A stretch of DNA of 32,909 bases from Desulfovibrionaceae bacterium (GTDB lineage Bacteria; Desulfobacterota; Desulfovibrionia; Desulfovibrionales; Desulfovibrionaceae), in NCBI GenBank assembly GCA_015709205.1, contig JACCQO010000037.1, forward strand, positions 1 through 32,909, given 5' to 3'. Positions within the stretch are counted from its first letter, which is position 1, and every line of letters begins with the position of its first letter. This document shows, piece by piece, positions 21,027-31,522 of the stretch. The translations under genes were made by a program, and so were the position numbers. The notes below the pieces were generated by a model. That model made no database searches, had not been told where the DNA came from, and worked only from the letters and a program-made list of their open reading frames with translations.

Positions 21027-21494
21027 CTAGCGCGCCACGTCCGCAAAGGCGGCGTTGGTCAGGGCCGCGAGGTCGCCGGGCGCGAGTTCGATATCCATGC
21101 CCCGGCGGCCCGCGCTCACGAAGATCGTTTCCATGCCCTCGGCCGAAGCGTCGATCACGGTCGCAAGGCGCTTCTTCTGCCCCAGGGGGCTGACCCCGCC
21201 GACCACGTAGCCCGTCACGCGCTCCACGACCTTGGCCTCGGCCATGGCCGCCTTCTTCACGCCCACGGCCTTGGCCAGAAGCTTGAGGTCCAGGTGCTTC
21301 ATGACCGGCACCACGGCCACCACCAGGTCCTTGTCGCCGCACGCGGCCACCAGGGTCTTGAACACGCGGTCCGGGTCCGCGTTCAGCTTTTCCGCCGCCT
21401 CCACGCCGAAGGAGCGCGCGGCGGGATCGTGGTCGTATTCGTGCACGGTGTAGGCGATGCGGGCCTTTTTCGCGGTGTCGATGGCGGGCGTCAT
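21027..21494 (-). CDS. ybaK: Cys-tRNA(Pro)/Cys-tRNA(Cys) deacylase YbaK
   Basis: The 155-residue protein belongs to the YbaK/EbsC editing family that removes cysteine wrongly attached to tRNA-Pro. Family features are RVFKTLVA with the essential lysine, the long GYVVGGVSPLGQKKRLATVID stretch, and ETIFVSAGRRGMDIELAPGDL. Length is normal. The ATG at 21494 has GGAAGA upstream; a longer frame to 21578 lacks a ribosome site. It converges on the methyltransferase gene and lies beyond the terminator of acs. Confidence 0.92.
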   Translation of the reverse strand: MTPAIDTAKKARIAYTVHEYDHDPAARSFGVEAAEKLNADPDRVFKTLVAACGDKDLVVAVVPVMKHLDLKLLAKAVGVKKAAMAEAKVVERVTGYVVGGVSPLGQKKRLATVIDASAEGMETIFVSAGRRGMDIELAPGDLAALTNAAFADVAR

Positions 21495-21819
21495 GGCGGT
21501 CTTCCGGTTGGTGGGTTGCGGTTCGATGGTCGGGGGAGTGTCCGGCGCGATGATCGCAGGCAACGCGCCGCGAGGCAAGCGGCGGGCGGGTGGTTCGGCG
21601 GCGGGGCAGGGGAGGGCGCTCGTGGTCGCCGTTGCGGGGCAGGGGGCGGCTGGGGGAATGAAAAGCCCCGGCCGCTGGCGCGGACGGGGCTTTAAAGAGG
21701 CGCTGATTCAGTTCCTCAGGCGCGGGCGGTGGAAGGCGGTCGCTTTACCTGCAGCACCCAACGCCCGCGAAAGGGTGCTGCATTATGCTGCCCGCGAAAA
21801 GGGTGCAGCGTCACGCTGC
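21495..21819. other. Gap between acs and ybaK
   Basis: This 325-bp region carries no gene. Towards acs it is a mosaic of REP-like units (21751-21826), then the acs terminator (21661-21694). The remaining 165 bp next to ybaK must hold its promoter, but I see no convincing one. Confidence 0.65.
21661..21694 (-). terminator. Intrinsic terminator of acs
   Basis: A 9-bp stem AAAGCCCCG/CGGGGCTTT plus an inner CCGC/GCGG stem separated by one mismatch, with a TGGC loop. On the minus strand TTTT follows. It is 126 bp past the acs stop, after the REP-like units. Confidence 0.85.

Positions 21820-21826
<7 letters not shown>
21751..21826 (-). repeat. REP-like mosaic at the acs stop
   Basis: 21792-21826 is the exact inverted copy of the 35-bp nrdJ element and includes the acs stop codon. 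21765-21790 is a diverged second copy (CCGCGAAAGGGTGC then GCATTATGC core). A 9-bp arm GCAGCACCC at 21751-21759 pairs perfectly with GGGTGCTGC at 21773-21781. The diverged copy has substitutions on both sides of its small stem, as expected if base pairing is only partly kept. Confidence 0.8.
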
Positions 21827-23808
<1,982 letters not shown>

Positions 23809-23819
23809 GGCGGGTCCTT

Positions 23820-23862
23820 TTCGAAGCTTGTTCGAAGCTTGTTCGGGCTTGTTCGAATCTTG
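23820..23862. repeat. Four 11-nt tandem repeats in the acs leader
   Basis: TTCGAAGCTTG occurs twice exactly, then as TTCGGGCTTG (one base short) and TTCGAATCTTG. The unit holds the palindromes TTCGAA and AAGCTT. The array begins 11 bases upstream of the acs ATG, overlapping or adjoining the ribosome site. Confidence 0.85.
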
Positions 23863-23937
23863 GTCCGGCTTCCGGTCGAGGGGGGGCTGCCGGGCCTTTT
23901 GCGTCCGGGCCGCAGGGGTGTCGCACGACAGGAATGC

Positions 23938-23966
23938 AGTATGTCGCAGGAAACAAAAATATTCAA
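23938..23966 (-). promoter_or_regulatory. Probable acs promoter
   Basis: On the minus strand TTGAAT (23966-23961), a 17-base spacer and CATACT (23943-23938) match 4/6 each in an AT-rich patch. The start near 23931 would give a leader of about 120 bases containing the four repeats. Confidence 0.5.
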
Positions 23967-24006
23967 CAAAGCGGACGCATTCAGCCGGCCCGGGGCGGAT
24001 TGCGAG

Positions 24007-24035
24007 TTGACTTGGGGCCGGTGGCGTGATGTAGC
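24007..24035 (+). promoter_or_regulatory. Possible promoter of the Pat-type gene
   Basis: TTGACT (5/6), a 17-base spacer and TGTAGC (3/6). The -10 is weak, so an activator may be needed. It would give a leader of about 90 bases. Confidence 0.4.
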
Positions 24036-24129
24036 TCCATGGATTCCATTGTGATAGGCTGGCCCGGGAGGGCAGGGGCCGGAACGGACGGGCGCGGGCC
24101 GGAGCGGGGCGAAGCTTTTCGAGCAACGC

Positions 24130-26880
24130 ATGAGCATCGAATACCTGAATCAGCTTTTCAGACCGTCCTCCATAACGGTCATCGGCGCCACGGACGAGCC
24201 CGGCAGCCCGGGCCAGATCCTGATGCGCAACATCTCCCGGTCCAAGTTCCTCGGCCCGGTCATGCCCGTGCACCGCGAGCTGGAGACCGTGGGCGGCATC
24301 GAGGCCTACCGCGACGTGGACATCCTCCCGCTCACGCCGGACCTGGCCGTGCTCTGCACCCCGCCGGACCAGACGCCCGGCTACCTGGTGGAGCTCGGCA
24401 AGCGCGGCACGCGCGCGGCCATGATCCTCTCCCACGGCGAGTTCCGCACCGATTCCTCGGCGCGCGAGGCCTACAACAAGGCCCTGCGCGAGGCCGTCCG
24501 GCCCTACGAGGTGCGCATCCTCGGGCCCAACTGCCTGGGCTACATCAACCCCGGCGTGGGCCTGAACGCCAGCCTGGCCCACCGCGACGCCCTGCCCGGC
24601 AAGATCGCCTTCGTGGCCCAGTCCGACTCCCTGTTCACCGCCGTGCTCGACTGGGCCGTGTCCAAGAACATCGGCATCTCGCACATCATCTCCCTGGGCG
24701 ACCGCGTGGACATCCACTTCGGCACGATCATCGACTACCTCAACGCCGACATCCACACCCGGGCCATCCTTTTGTACCTGGAAACCATCGTCAATGCGCG
24801 CGAGTTCATGTCCGCGGCGCGCGCGGCCTCGCGCAACAAGCCCATCGTGATCATGAAGACCGGCCGCTCCCTGGAGGGCGCCATGGCCGCGGCCGCGCAC
24901 TCCGGGGCCTACCTCGGCTCCGACGACGTCTACGACGCCGCCTTCCGCCGCGCCGGCATGCTCCGCGTCTTCGACATCGATTCCCTTTTCGACAGCGTGG
25001 AGACCATCGCCCGCTCCAAGCCGCCGCGCGGCGACCGGCTGGCCATCCTGACCAACGGCGGCAGCCCCGCGTTCCTGGCCACGGACGAGCTGATCAACGG
25101 CGGCGGCCGCATGGCCGAGCTGGAATGCGAGACCGTGGAGCGGCTGCGCGAGGAGCTCGGCGACTGCTGGAGCTACGAGAATCCCCTGGTGATCAAGAGC
25201 GCGGCCGAGACCGAGAAGTACGCCGCCGCGGTCAAGCTGCTCCTGGCCGACAGGAACGTGGACGCCCTGCTGGTCATGCACGTGCCCACGGCCATGCTCG
25301 CCAGCGAGACCGTGGCCGAGGCCGTGATCGGCGCGTGCCGCCGGACCAAGAAGACCGTGCTGACCAGCTGGCTGGGCATCGACGACTGCCTGGCCGCGCG
25401 CAACCTCTTCGCCGAAGCGGGCATCTCCACCTACTTCACGCCGGACAAGGCCGTGCGCGCCTTCCTCAACCTCGTGCAGTACCGCCGCAACCAGGACCTG
25501 CTCGTGCAGACGCCCACGTCCATTTCCCGGCGCTTCTCTCCGGACCGCACGGCCGCGCGCGCAGTGGTCCTGCGCGCCCTGGCCGACGGCCGCCACTGGC
25601 TGTCCGAGGCCGAGGCCATGGACGTGCTCGGGGCCTACCAGGTGCCCGTGGTGCCCACGCGCATCACCTCGGACATGGACGGCGTGGAGGGCGTGGTCCT
25701 GGCCGCCGGGGAGCTGGGCTTCCCCGTGGCCGTCAAGGTGCTCTCCCAGGACATCGGCGACCACAAGGCGGCCATGGGCGGCGTGGCCCTGGACCTGGAC
25801 ACCCCCGAGGCCGTGCGCGAGGCGGCCATGGCCGTGGTCGGCCGCGTGCGGCGGCATTCGCCCGGCGCGCGCATCCAGGGGTTTGTGGTCCAGCACATGG
25901 CGCGGCGCGTGCGCGCGCACAAACTCTACCTGGAGGCCGCCACGGACCCGGTCTTCGGGCCCATCCTGCGCCTGGGCCTGGCCGACGCCGGCCCGGAGGC
26001 CAAGGAGCGCGAAACCGCGCTGCCGCCCCTGAACATGACCCTGGCCCAGGCCGTGCTGACCCGCAACAACCTGCACAAGCTCCTGCAGGGCGACCATACC
26101 ATGCCCGCGGCGGACCAGGACGCCATTTGCCTGACCCTGTGCAAGCTCTCGCAACTGGTCATCGACATCCCGGAGATCCACGAGCTGGAGATCGACCCGC
26201 TCTACGCGGACCAGGAGGGCGTGCTCGCGCTCACCGCGCGCGTCTACGTGGCCCGGTGCGACGTGGAGGGCGCGGACCTGCTGGCCATCCGGCCCTACCC
26301 GCGCGAGCTGGAGGAGTGCGTCGGCCTCAAGGGCGGCCTGCGCGTGACCCTGCGGCCCATCCGGCCCGAGGACGAGCCCGCGCACTGGGAGTTCATCGAG
26401 GCCATGTCGCCCGAGGACCGGCGGCTGCGCTTCTTCGGCAACGTGGGCCAGCTGCCGCGCTCGGAGATGATCAAGCTCACCCAGATCGACTACAACCGCG
26501 AGATGGCCTTTCTGGCCGTGGCCGAGCGCAAGGACTGCGAGGCCCTCGGCGTGGCCATCTCGCCGGACGCGCCCGAGGAGGCCGTGGCCTCGGGCCAGCT
26601 GACCCTCGGCGTGGTCCGGGCCATGTTCACGCCGGACAACGCCAGCGCGGAATTCGCCGTGGCCCTGCGTTCGGACCTCAAGCGCCAGGGCCTCGGGCGC
26701 ATCCTCATGGAAAAGATCATCCGCTACGCGCGCGAGCGCGGCACGCGGCGCATCGTCGGCGAGGCCCTGACCGAGAACGCGGGCATGATCGGCCTGGCCC
26801 GGGCCGTGGGCTTCGACGTGACCAAGAACTTCGACGACGACACCTATTCCTTCAAGCTGGATCTGCATCCGCGCGATTAG
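24130..26880 (+). CDS. Pat-type protein: acyl-CoA synthetase-like fused to GNAT
   Basis: This 916-residue protein has a CoA-binding domain (about 8-135; [12 protein letters not shown]), two succinyl-CoA-synthetase-like domains (150-450), an ATP-grasp domain (about 480-710) and a C-terminal GNAT acetyltransferase (737-911) with the acetyl-CoA loop [10 protein letters not shown] and E841 in AEFAV as probable base. This is the architecture of Pat/PatZ lysine acetyltransferases, whose classical target is the catalytic lysine of Acs, encoded divergently here. H257 in AAAAHSGA and H545 in GDHKAAMGG, the positions of the phospho-histidines of ADP-forming acetyl-CoA synthetases, are kept, so the front part might still be catalytic. 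No good ribosome site precedes the ATG at 24130. Confidence 0.9.
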   Translation: MSIEYLNQLFRPSSITVIGATDEPGSPGQILMRNISRSKFLGPVMPVHRELETVGGIEAYRDVDILPLTPDLAVLCTPPDQTPGYLVELGKRGTRAAMILSHGEFRTDSSAREAYNKALREAVRPYEVRILGPNCLGYINPGVGLNASLAHRDALPGKIAFVAQSDSLFTAVLDWAVSKNIGISHIISLGDRVDIHFGTIIDYLNADIHTRAILLYLETIVNAREFMSAARAASRNKPIVIMKTGRSLEGAMAAAAHSGAYLGSDDVYDAAFRRAGMLRVFDIDSLFDSVETIARSKPPRGDRLAILTNGGSPAFLATDELINGGGRMAELECETVERLREELGDCWSYENPLVIKSAAETEKYAAAVKLLLADRNVDALLVMHVPTAMLASETVAEAVIGACRRTKKTVLTSWLGIDDCLAARNLFAEAGISTYFTPDKAVRAFLNLVQYRRNQDLLVQTPTSISRRFSPDRTAARAVVLRALADGRHWLSEAEAMDVLGAYQVPVVPTRITSDMDGVEGVVLAAGELGFPVAVKVLSQDIGDHKAAMGGVALDLDTPEAVREAAMAVVGRVRRHSPGARIQGFVVQHMARRVRAHKLYLEAATDPVFGPILRLGLADAGPEAKERETALPPLNMTLAQAVLTRNNLHKLLQGDHTMPAADQDAICLTLCKLSQLVIDIPEIHELEIDPLYADQEGVLALTARVYVARCDVEGADLLAIRPYPRELEECVGLKGGLRVTLRPIRPEDEPAHWEFIEAMSPEDRRLRFFGNVGQLPRSEMIKLTQIDYNREMAFLAVAERKDCEALGVAISPDAPEEAVASGQLTLGVVRAMFTPDNASAEFAVALRSDLKRQGLGRILMEKIIRYARERGTRRIVGEALTENAGMIGLARAVGFDVTKNFDDDTYSFKLDLHPRD

Positions 26881-27032
26881 GCGCGGCGGCAGGGCGGGGC
26901 GGCGGATCGCCCGGCCGCGTGCCAAGGGCCGCGCGCCCGCGATCCGGCCGGGGCCGCGGTGCGCCTTTTTCGCCCAGGGCCTTCCAGGCCGGGGCCGGGA
27001 ATGCTAGGGTGCCGCAAACGCAGGAGAGGCGA

Positions 27033-27791
27033 ATGTCCAAGACCTGGATACGGGCCAAGCGGCCGGAATTTGCGCGCGACGTGCTCCGCGATTTCTGCAT
27101 GGCCGCGCGCGAACTGGAGCAGCGCTTCCAGGAGTTCGACAGCGACGGGCTGGTGCACTTCGACGCCCTGCGCGAGCTCCTCGGCACGGGCAACAACAAG
27201 GGCCTTCTCTGGCGGCTCAAGGACACCGCGCACCACCTGTTCCGCAACACCGAGGGCGAGCCGGACATGGGGCGCTTTTTGGACTGGGGCGTGGGCTACA
27301 TCTTCCACGAGACCATGAAGCTCAAGGAGGACGCCTACCAGCAGCAGCGCTACGCCCCGTGGTTCCGCAAGATGCAGGGCGAGGAGATGGGCGACGAGGA
27401 ACGCGCCCACTGCGAGGAGCTCATGCAGGTGCTCTTCCAGACCCGCGAGTCCATCGAGCGCGAGATCAAGCGCATCCGCTTCATCGTCTACCAGTGCCGG
27501 CGCATGTTCCCGGCCTATCTGGCCACCCACGCGGACAACGAACTCCTGGCGCGCTTCCTCTTCGAGCGCAACGAGCTGGTGCGTTCGGTCTTTCGCGACC
27601 TGTATGACGAACTGATAGACAGAATATACGACGGCAGGCTGGACATCCTGTATGTCCTGGCCGCGCGCAGCCTGCGCCGGGGGGGCTGGTGGGAAGACGC
27701 GCGCCGGGCCCTGGACGCGGCCCTGGAGGCCAACCCCGGCTGCCCGGAGGCGCAGGGGGAGCTGGCGCTCCTGGCGGAGAAGGCCCAATGA
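27033..27791 (+). CDS. Helical protein of unknown function
   Basis: I do not recognise this 252-residue protein. It is highly charged and predicted helical by eye, with no signal peptide or membrane helix, so probably cytoplasmic. The last 35 residues (WWEDARRALDAALEANPGC...) look like one TPR unit. A short cluster of codons rare in this window (ATA, AGA, ATA at 27615-27626) lies in DELIDRIYD. CAGGAGAGG precedes the ATG at 27033. A 41-bp gap links it to the potassium-channel gene, so the three genes 27033-29501 are probably one operon and it may serve the channel, but this is inferred from position only. Confidence 0.75.
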   Translation: MSKTWIRAKRPEFARDVLRDFCMAARELEQRFQEFDSDGLVHFDALRELLGTGNNKGLLWRLKDTAHHLFRNTEGEPDMGRFLDWGVGYIFHETMKLKEDAYQQQRYAPWFRKMQGEEMGDEERAHCEELMQVLFQTRESIEREIKRIRFIVYQCRRMFPAYLATHADNELLARFLFERNELVRSVFRDLYDELIDRIYDGRLDILYVLAARSLRRGGWWEDARRALDAALEANPGCPEAQGELALLAEKAQ

Positions 27792-27832
27792 GCGCACCCC
27801 GGGCCGAACGGCGCGCCGGGGGCGGCTAGGCC

Positions 27833-28996
27833 ATGGCCGGGGGGGCGCTTTCCTGGTTCCGGACCGGCTTCGGCAAGCTGATCCTGGCCACCGGCTTCAT
27901 TCTCCTGGCCTCGTCCGTGGGCTTCTACTATTTCGAGCTCGATCCCGAGGGGAGCCCGGACTTCTTTTCCGCAATCTGGTGGTCCGTGGTCACGCTGACC
28001 ACCGTGGGCTACGGCGACATGGTTCCGGCCACGCTGCCGGGCCGCCTGCTCGGCATCCTGGTCATGGTCTCGGGCATCGGCCTGGTCTCCACCCTTTCGG
28101 GTAACCTGGCCTCGCTGCTGGTGGAGCGGCAGGCCAAGAAGCGCAAGGGGCTCCTGGAAGTGAAGCTCTCGGGCCACGTGATCATCCTGGGCTGGAACTC
28201 CTACGCCACGCGGCTGGTGGGCAGGATCATGTCCGTGCTGCGCGGCGCGGACATCGTCCTGGTCAACGAACTGCCGCAGGACCAGCGGGACGAGCTCTCC
28301 TTCAAGATGTCCATCGACTCGGACCTGGAGGGCGGCGAGAAACTGCACTTCGTCTACGGCAACCCCACGCAGGAGAACGTGGTGGCCCGCGCCAAGCCCG
28401 GCGCGGCCCGCGTGGTCTACATCCTCAGCCAGGACGGCCTGCCCTCCAAGGACGCCGACCAGCAGTCCATCTACTCCGCGCTCACCGTGCGCAGCCTTGC
28501 GCCCAAGACCCTGATCTACGGCGAGGTGGCCCTGCCCGAAAACCGCGAGCACCTCGTGCGCGCCGGGGTCAACGAACTGATCCTGCGCGGCGAGATGACC
28601 AGCCTGGTCCTCGGGCTCATGGGCGCCAACCCTTCCGTGTGGCCCTTCTTCCAGTATCTCCTGGGGTTGCGCGGCGAGGGGCGGCTGGCCTATCGCCGCC
28701 TGGGCGGCGAGGAGCGCCGCTCCACCTGGCGCGAGCTGCTCCTTGCCGCGCGCGAGCGCGACGGCGTCCTGCCCCTGGCCCTGTGCCAGGAATCGCGCAG
28801 CTTCACCCTCAAGGACATGATGGACGAGGGCTCGGCCCTGGACCAGTTCATCCTCGAGCTTTTCGCCGCCGCGGGCCAGCAGGCCTCCCTGGGCCAACAG
28901 GGCCCCCAGGTGCTCGTCAACCCGCCGGACGCGCAGCGGCTCGAAGGCTACGACGGCGTCCTGTACCTCGGGCCGGGGAGGGCGGAGGATGCTTGA
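27833..28996 (+). CDS. Two-helix potassium channel with RCK domain
   Basis: This 387-residue protein has an outer helix (about 14-33), a pore helix and selectivity filter TLTTVGYGD (54-62), an inner helix (68-95) and a cytoplasmic RCK/TrkA-N domain starting GHVIILGWNS (114-123) with GNPTQENVVARA further on. The MthK/Kch-like layout forms a tetrameric K+ channel gated by the ring of RCK domains. The C-terminal 130 residues may form a second RCK-C-like lobe. The ribosome site before the ATG at 27833 (GGGGGCGG) is only fair. Its last eight bases overlap the start of the cyclic-nucleotide-binding gene, so both are co-translated. Confidence 0.9.
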   Translation: MAGGALSWFRTGFGKLILATGFILLASSVGFYYFELDPEGSPDFFSAIWWSVVTLTTVGYGDMVPATLPGRLLGILVMVSGIGLVSTLSGNLASLLVERQAKKRKGLLEVKLSGHVIILGWNSYATRLVGRIMSVLRGADIVLVNELPQDQRDELSFKMSIDSDLEGGEKLHFVYGNPTQENVVARAKPGAARVVYILSQDGLPSKDADQQSIYSALTVRSLAPKTLIYGEVALPENREHLVRAGVNELILRGEMTSLVLGLMGANPSVWPFFQYLLGLRGEGRLAYRRLGGEERRSTWRELLLAARERDGVLPLALCQESRSFTLKDMMDEGSALDQFILELFAAAGQQASLGQQGPQVLVNPPDAQRLEGYDGVLYLGPGRAEDA

Positions 28997-29501
28997 CGAC
29001 AAGTGGGTGTCCATCGAGCTGTTCAAGGACATGGACGCCTCGGGCCTGGAAAGGGTCAAGGCGCTTTTTTCCGTGACGCACCGCCGGCCGGGCGAAAAGC
29101 TCATCACCGAGGGCGACCAGGGCGACGAGATGTTCATCCTCGTGCGCGGCCGCGTGCGCATCTCCAAATCCATGATCATCAAGGGCATGAAGCTGCCCCT
29201 GGCCGAACTGGAGAACCCCCGCAAGGTGCTCGCCACCCTCGAGGGCAACGCCTGTCCCATCTTCGGCGAAATGGCCCTGCTCGACCGCGACATCCGCTCG
29301 GCCACCGTGGAGGTGCTCGAACCCAGCGAATTCCTGGTCACGGACCGCGAGCGCTTCTTCGACTTCGTGGGCCGCGAACCCGCCCTGGGCGCGCACCTGC
29401 TCGGCGCCCTGGGCCGCCGCCTCGCCGCCACCGTGCGCAAGAACAACAGCGAACTCGTCAAGCTCACCACCGCCCTGGCCCTGGCCCTCTCCCAGCGCTA
29501 G
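28989..29501 (+). CDS. Stand-alone cyclic-nucleotide-binding domain protein
   Basis: The 170-residue protein is almost only a cNMP-binding domain (about 10-125). The phosphate-binding cassette reads FGEMALLDRDIRSATV (93-108), keeping E95 and R103, which in CAP and channel CNBDs contact the ribose and cyclic phosphate. An insertion (about 60-85) widens the beta-roll. A helical tail (126-170) follows, with no helix-turn-helix, so it is not a CRP-type regulator. GGGGAGGG precedes the ATG, which lies inside the end of the channel gene. The overlap suggests it acts as separate ligand-sensing subunit of that channel; this is an inference. Confidence 0.85.
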   Translation: MLDDKWVSIELFKDMDASGLERVKALFSVTHRRPGEKLITEGDQGDEMFILVRGRVRISKSMIIKGMKLPLAELENPRKVLATLEGNACPIFGEMALLDRDIRSATVEVLEPSEFLVTDRERFFDFVGREPALGAHLLGALGRRLAATVRKNNSELVKLTTALALALSQR

Positions 29502-30022
29502 GCGGCCGCGGCGCCCCAGGCCCCGCGGGACGCTGTCCCGGACCCTGCCGGGGGGGCGGAGTTGGGTGGCTGTGGTCCGGGCTTACCCCGGCCCGGAACT
29601 GTTTGCACGCCGACGCGTGCCGCTTCGTTGCGCTGCGCGGCACAGGGTGGAAGGGGAATTGGAGGAGAAGGGAGAGGGACGCCCAGGAGGCTTTGCGGCA
29701 GCAGGTTGCGCGGCCGATCGGGTCCGGATTGAGGTTCTTGAAAAATCCTTACCTTTCTTCACATGAATGCGGCTGCGCATGGGCGGGTTGCGCTGGACGA
29801 ACTGCACAGGCGGGCGGTGCATGCGCCGGGCAGCGCCGCCGCGCGCAAGAGAACCCTCCGGCGGCCTCCCCGGTTCCGTCCCGCGCCCCTTGTGGCCCAA
29901 GTGCGGCCCCTGTCGCGGCCCGGCCCGGCCGGTTTCGGCGGCCTCCCGGCCTTGCCTGACCGTCCAGGAGTGGGGTAGACAGGCCCATGGCTTCCCGCAC
30001 CAACCAGCACAGGAGTTTCGCC
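29502..30022. other. 521-bp gene-free region before rlpA
   Basis: No gene is supported. Two hairpins follow the channel operon: CGGGAC/GTCCCG with a GCT loop (29526-29540) and TCCGGGC/GCCCGGA with an 8-base loop (29576-29597). An AT-rich patch near 29735-29765 (TTGAAAAATCC, then ACATGA 17 bases on) might be a promoter for rlpA. No T-rich terminator was seen. Confidence 0.6.
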
Positions 30023-30772
30023 ATGCAGCGCAGTAGCAGGAGCACGGGCGCAGCCGTGCGCCTGGCCGTGGTCCTCTTCGTTTTCTTCGCGGCCCTGGCG
30101 GCCGGATGCGCCAAGAAGGCCATCTACCCCGGTCCCGAACCCACCGCGCCGACCGCGCCCTCCACCACGCCCTACACCGTCAAGGGGGAGACCTACCACC
30201 CCATGGGCACGGCCCAGGGCTACGCGGAGGAGGGGTTGGCCTCCTGGTACGGCCAGGACTTCCACGGCAAGCGGACCGCCAGCGGCGAGGTCTACGACAT
30301 GCACGCCATGACCGCCGCGCACAAGCTCCTGCCCTTCGGCACCCGCGTGCGCGTCACCAACCTGGAAAACGGCCAGGCCGTGGAGGTGCGCATCAACGAT
30401 CGCGGCCCGTTCATCAAGGGCCGGATCATCGACCTCTCGCGCGAGGCGGGCGAACGCATCGGCCTGGCGGGCCCCGGCGTGGCGCGCGTGCGCGTGCAGA
30501 CCGTGGGCCGCGTGAGCGGCCTGGTCGCCGGAGAATTGGGCGGGGCGTTCTATGTGCAGGTGGGATCGTTCGGCGTGCGGGAAAACGCCGACTCGCTCAG
30601 GGCCAAGCTGATCGAGAAGGGCTACACCGAAGGCCGCGTCCAGCCCGCCGTGGTCGGCGGCAAGGACTTCTGGCGCGTCCAGGCAGGTCCGTACACGGGA
30701 CTGAACGCGGCCCTCAAGGCGCAGCAGACGCTCGAAGAGGAATATCCGTCCAGCTTCGTTATTGCTGATTGA
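30023..30772 (+). CDS. rlpA: RlpA-family septal lytic transglycosylase lipoprotein
   Basis: The 249-residue protein has a signal peptide with lipobox LAAGC (C29), a Pro/Thr linker, a double-psi beta-barrel (about 68-162) with GLASWYG, E89 in ASGEVYD, H100 in TAAHK and D126 in INDRGPF at the catalytic positions of RlpA, and a C-terminal SPOR domain (about 172-249; FYVQVGSFG) that binds denuded glycan at the septum. It cleaves naked glycan strands. I chose the ATG at 30023 because AGGAG lies eight bases upstream and the signal peptide then has normal length. Its stop overlaps the HU-family gene end by 14 bp on the opposite strand. Confidence 0.93.
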   Translation: MQRSSRSTGAAVRLAVVLFVFFAALAAGCAKKAIYPGPEPTAPTAPSTTPYTVKGETYHPMGTAQGYAEEGLASWYGQDFHGKRTASGEVYDMHAMTAAHKLLPFGTRVRVTNLENGQAVEVRINDRGPFIKGRIIDLSREAGERIGLAGPGVARVRVQTVGRVSGLVAGELGGAFYVQVGSFGVRENADSLRAKLIEKGYTEGRVQPAVVGGKDFWRVQAGPYTGLNAALKAQQTLEEEYPSSFVIAD

Positions 30773-31052
30773 GCTCGGAACGGAACTTCCTGGACAGACG
30801 GAAGACCACGACCTTGCGCGGGGGCAGGGTGATCGTCTCGTCGGTCTGCGGGTTGCGGCCCTTGCGCGCCTTCTTGTCGTAGGCCTCGAACTTGCCGAAG
30901 CCGCTGATGAGCAGCGCGTGGTCCTTCTTGATGGCCTGTTTCATGATCTTGAGCAGCGATTCGACGATGCCCTTGACCTCGGCCCGGTTGCGGTCGGTCT
31001 TTTCGTAGATTGCGTCGACGATGTCGGCTTTGGTAAGCGTCTTTCCGCTCAT
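30759..31052 (-). CDS. HU/IHF-family DNA-binding protein
   Basis: The 97-residue protein is a histone-like DNA-bending protein of the HU/IHF superfamily. It shows [13 protein letters not shown] at the N-terminus, the hinge [21 protein letters not shown] and the DNA-wrapping arm with the conserved proline in RNPQTDETI. It resembles IHF-alpha more than HU in the arm, but assignment to HU, IHF-alpha or IHF-beta is not safe from sequence alone. GGAGGA precedes the ATG at 31052. It converges with rlpA, with overlapping stops and no terminator between. A good promoter lies about 310 bp upstream. Confidence 0.93.
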   Translation of the reverse strand: MSGKTLTKADIVDAIYEKTDRNRAEVKGIVESLLKIMKQAIKKDHALLISGFGKFEAYDKKARKGRNPQTDETITLPPRKVVVFRLSRKFRSELNQQ

Positions 31053-31367
31053 GTCTGATCCTCCGTTGCCGTAGCCTCAGATGTTCAGCTGTATCGCAGG
31101 GCGGCCGGTCCGGCTACGGAGTCGCGATGCATCGCGGCCGTGGACGGGCGCTCCCGAACAGGTCCCTTGCGGCGCACCCCATGCGCGCCGAAGGGGTTCC
31201 GGCGCAGGGCCGGACGAGGGGTTTGCAGGAGTATGACACGGGCGACCGAGCGGTACCCCCGCCCTCGGCCCTGTGCGCCAAGCGACCTCACTTGCGTCCC
31301 AACCCCTCGCAGGCGTTCGCTCGCCCGGGGACACATCGCTCGGCGCTGTCAATGGTGTCTACGGCGG

Positions 31368-31396
31368 CATATACTTTGAATCACCGCCCATTTCAA
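31368..31396 (-). promoter_or_regulatory. Probable promoter of the HU-family gene
   Basis: On the minus strand TTGAAA (31396-31391), a 17-base spacer and TATATG (31373-31368) match well. The start near 31361 leaves a leader of about 310 bases. Confidence 0.5.
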
Positions 31397-31404
31397 GTTA
31401 CGGT
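31376..31404 (+). promoter_or_regulatory. Possible promoter of the radical SAM gene
   Basis: TTGAAT (31376-31381), a 17-base spacer and TACGGT (31399-31404). It overlaps the HU-family promoter on the other strand, so the two could not be occupied together. Confidence 0.35.
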
Positions 31405-31522
31405 AGCAAAAAACCCATTTTTTTCAATGGGACAGTCGAAAAAATAACTCCCGACACAAAAAAAACTCTTGCCGCTGCCGCGAAGGCCGCACGCACAAAG
31501 GGTTTTCAACCATACCGGACAG

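Larger units (their letters stand above)
23809..24129. other. Divergent control region of acs and the Pat-type gene
   Basis: This 321-bp region has no gene. It contains the four 11-nt repeats in the acs leader, good acs and plausible pat promoters (23938-23966 and 24007-24035), and a CGAAGCTTTTCGAG motif at 24110-24123 just before the Pat-type gene that resembles the acs-leader repeats. Confidence 0.65.
31053..31522. other. Divergent control region of HU-family and radical SAM genes
   Basis: This 470-bp region holds no gene. Next to the HU-family gene it is GC-rich and includes a perfect 14-bp palindrome CGCGATGCATCGCG at 31123-31136. Its AT-rich part (31365-31470) carries overlapping divergent promoters and a CCCATT/AATGGG hairpin (31414-31431) with a T-rich loop. 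Confidence 0.65.

Noticed and set aside
23851-23863. tRNA T-arm-like GTTCGAATCTTGG
   Set aside because: It is the fourth unit of the 11-nt repeat array; no acceptor, D or anticodon stem surrounds it.
23809-26925. N-terminal extension of acs to give a 1701-residue protein
   Set aside because: The extra part is antisense to the Pat-type gene and Acs starts normally at 23808 with a good ribosome site.
29566-29978. Small genes (66-89 residues) before rlpA
   Set aside because: No ribosome site, Arg/Pro/Ala-rich composition typical of random GC-rich frames, and several overlapping frames are equally open.
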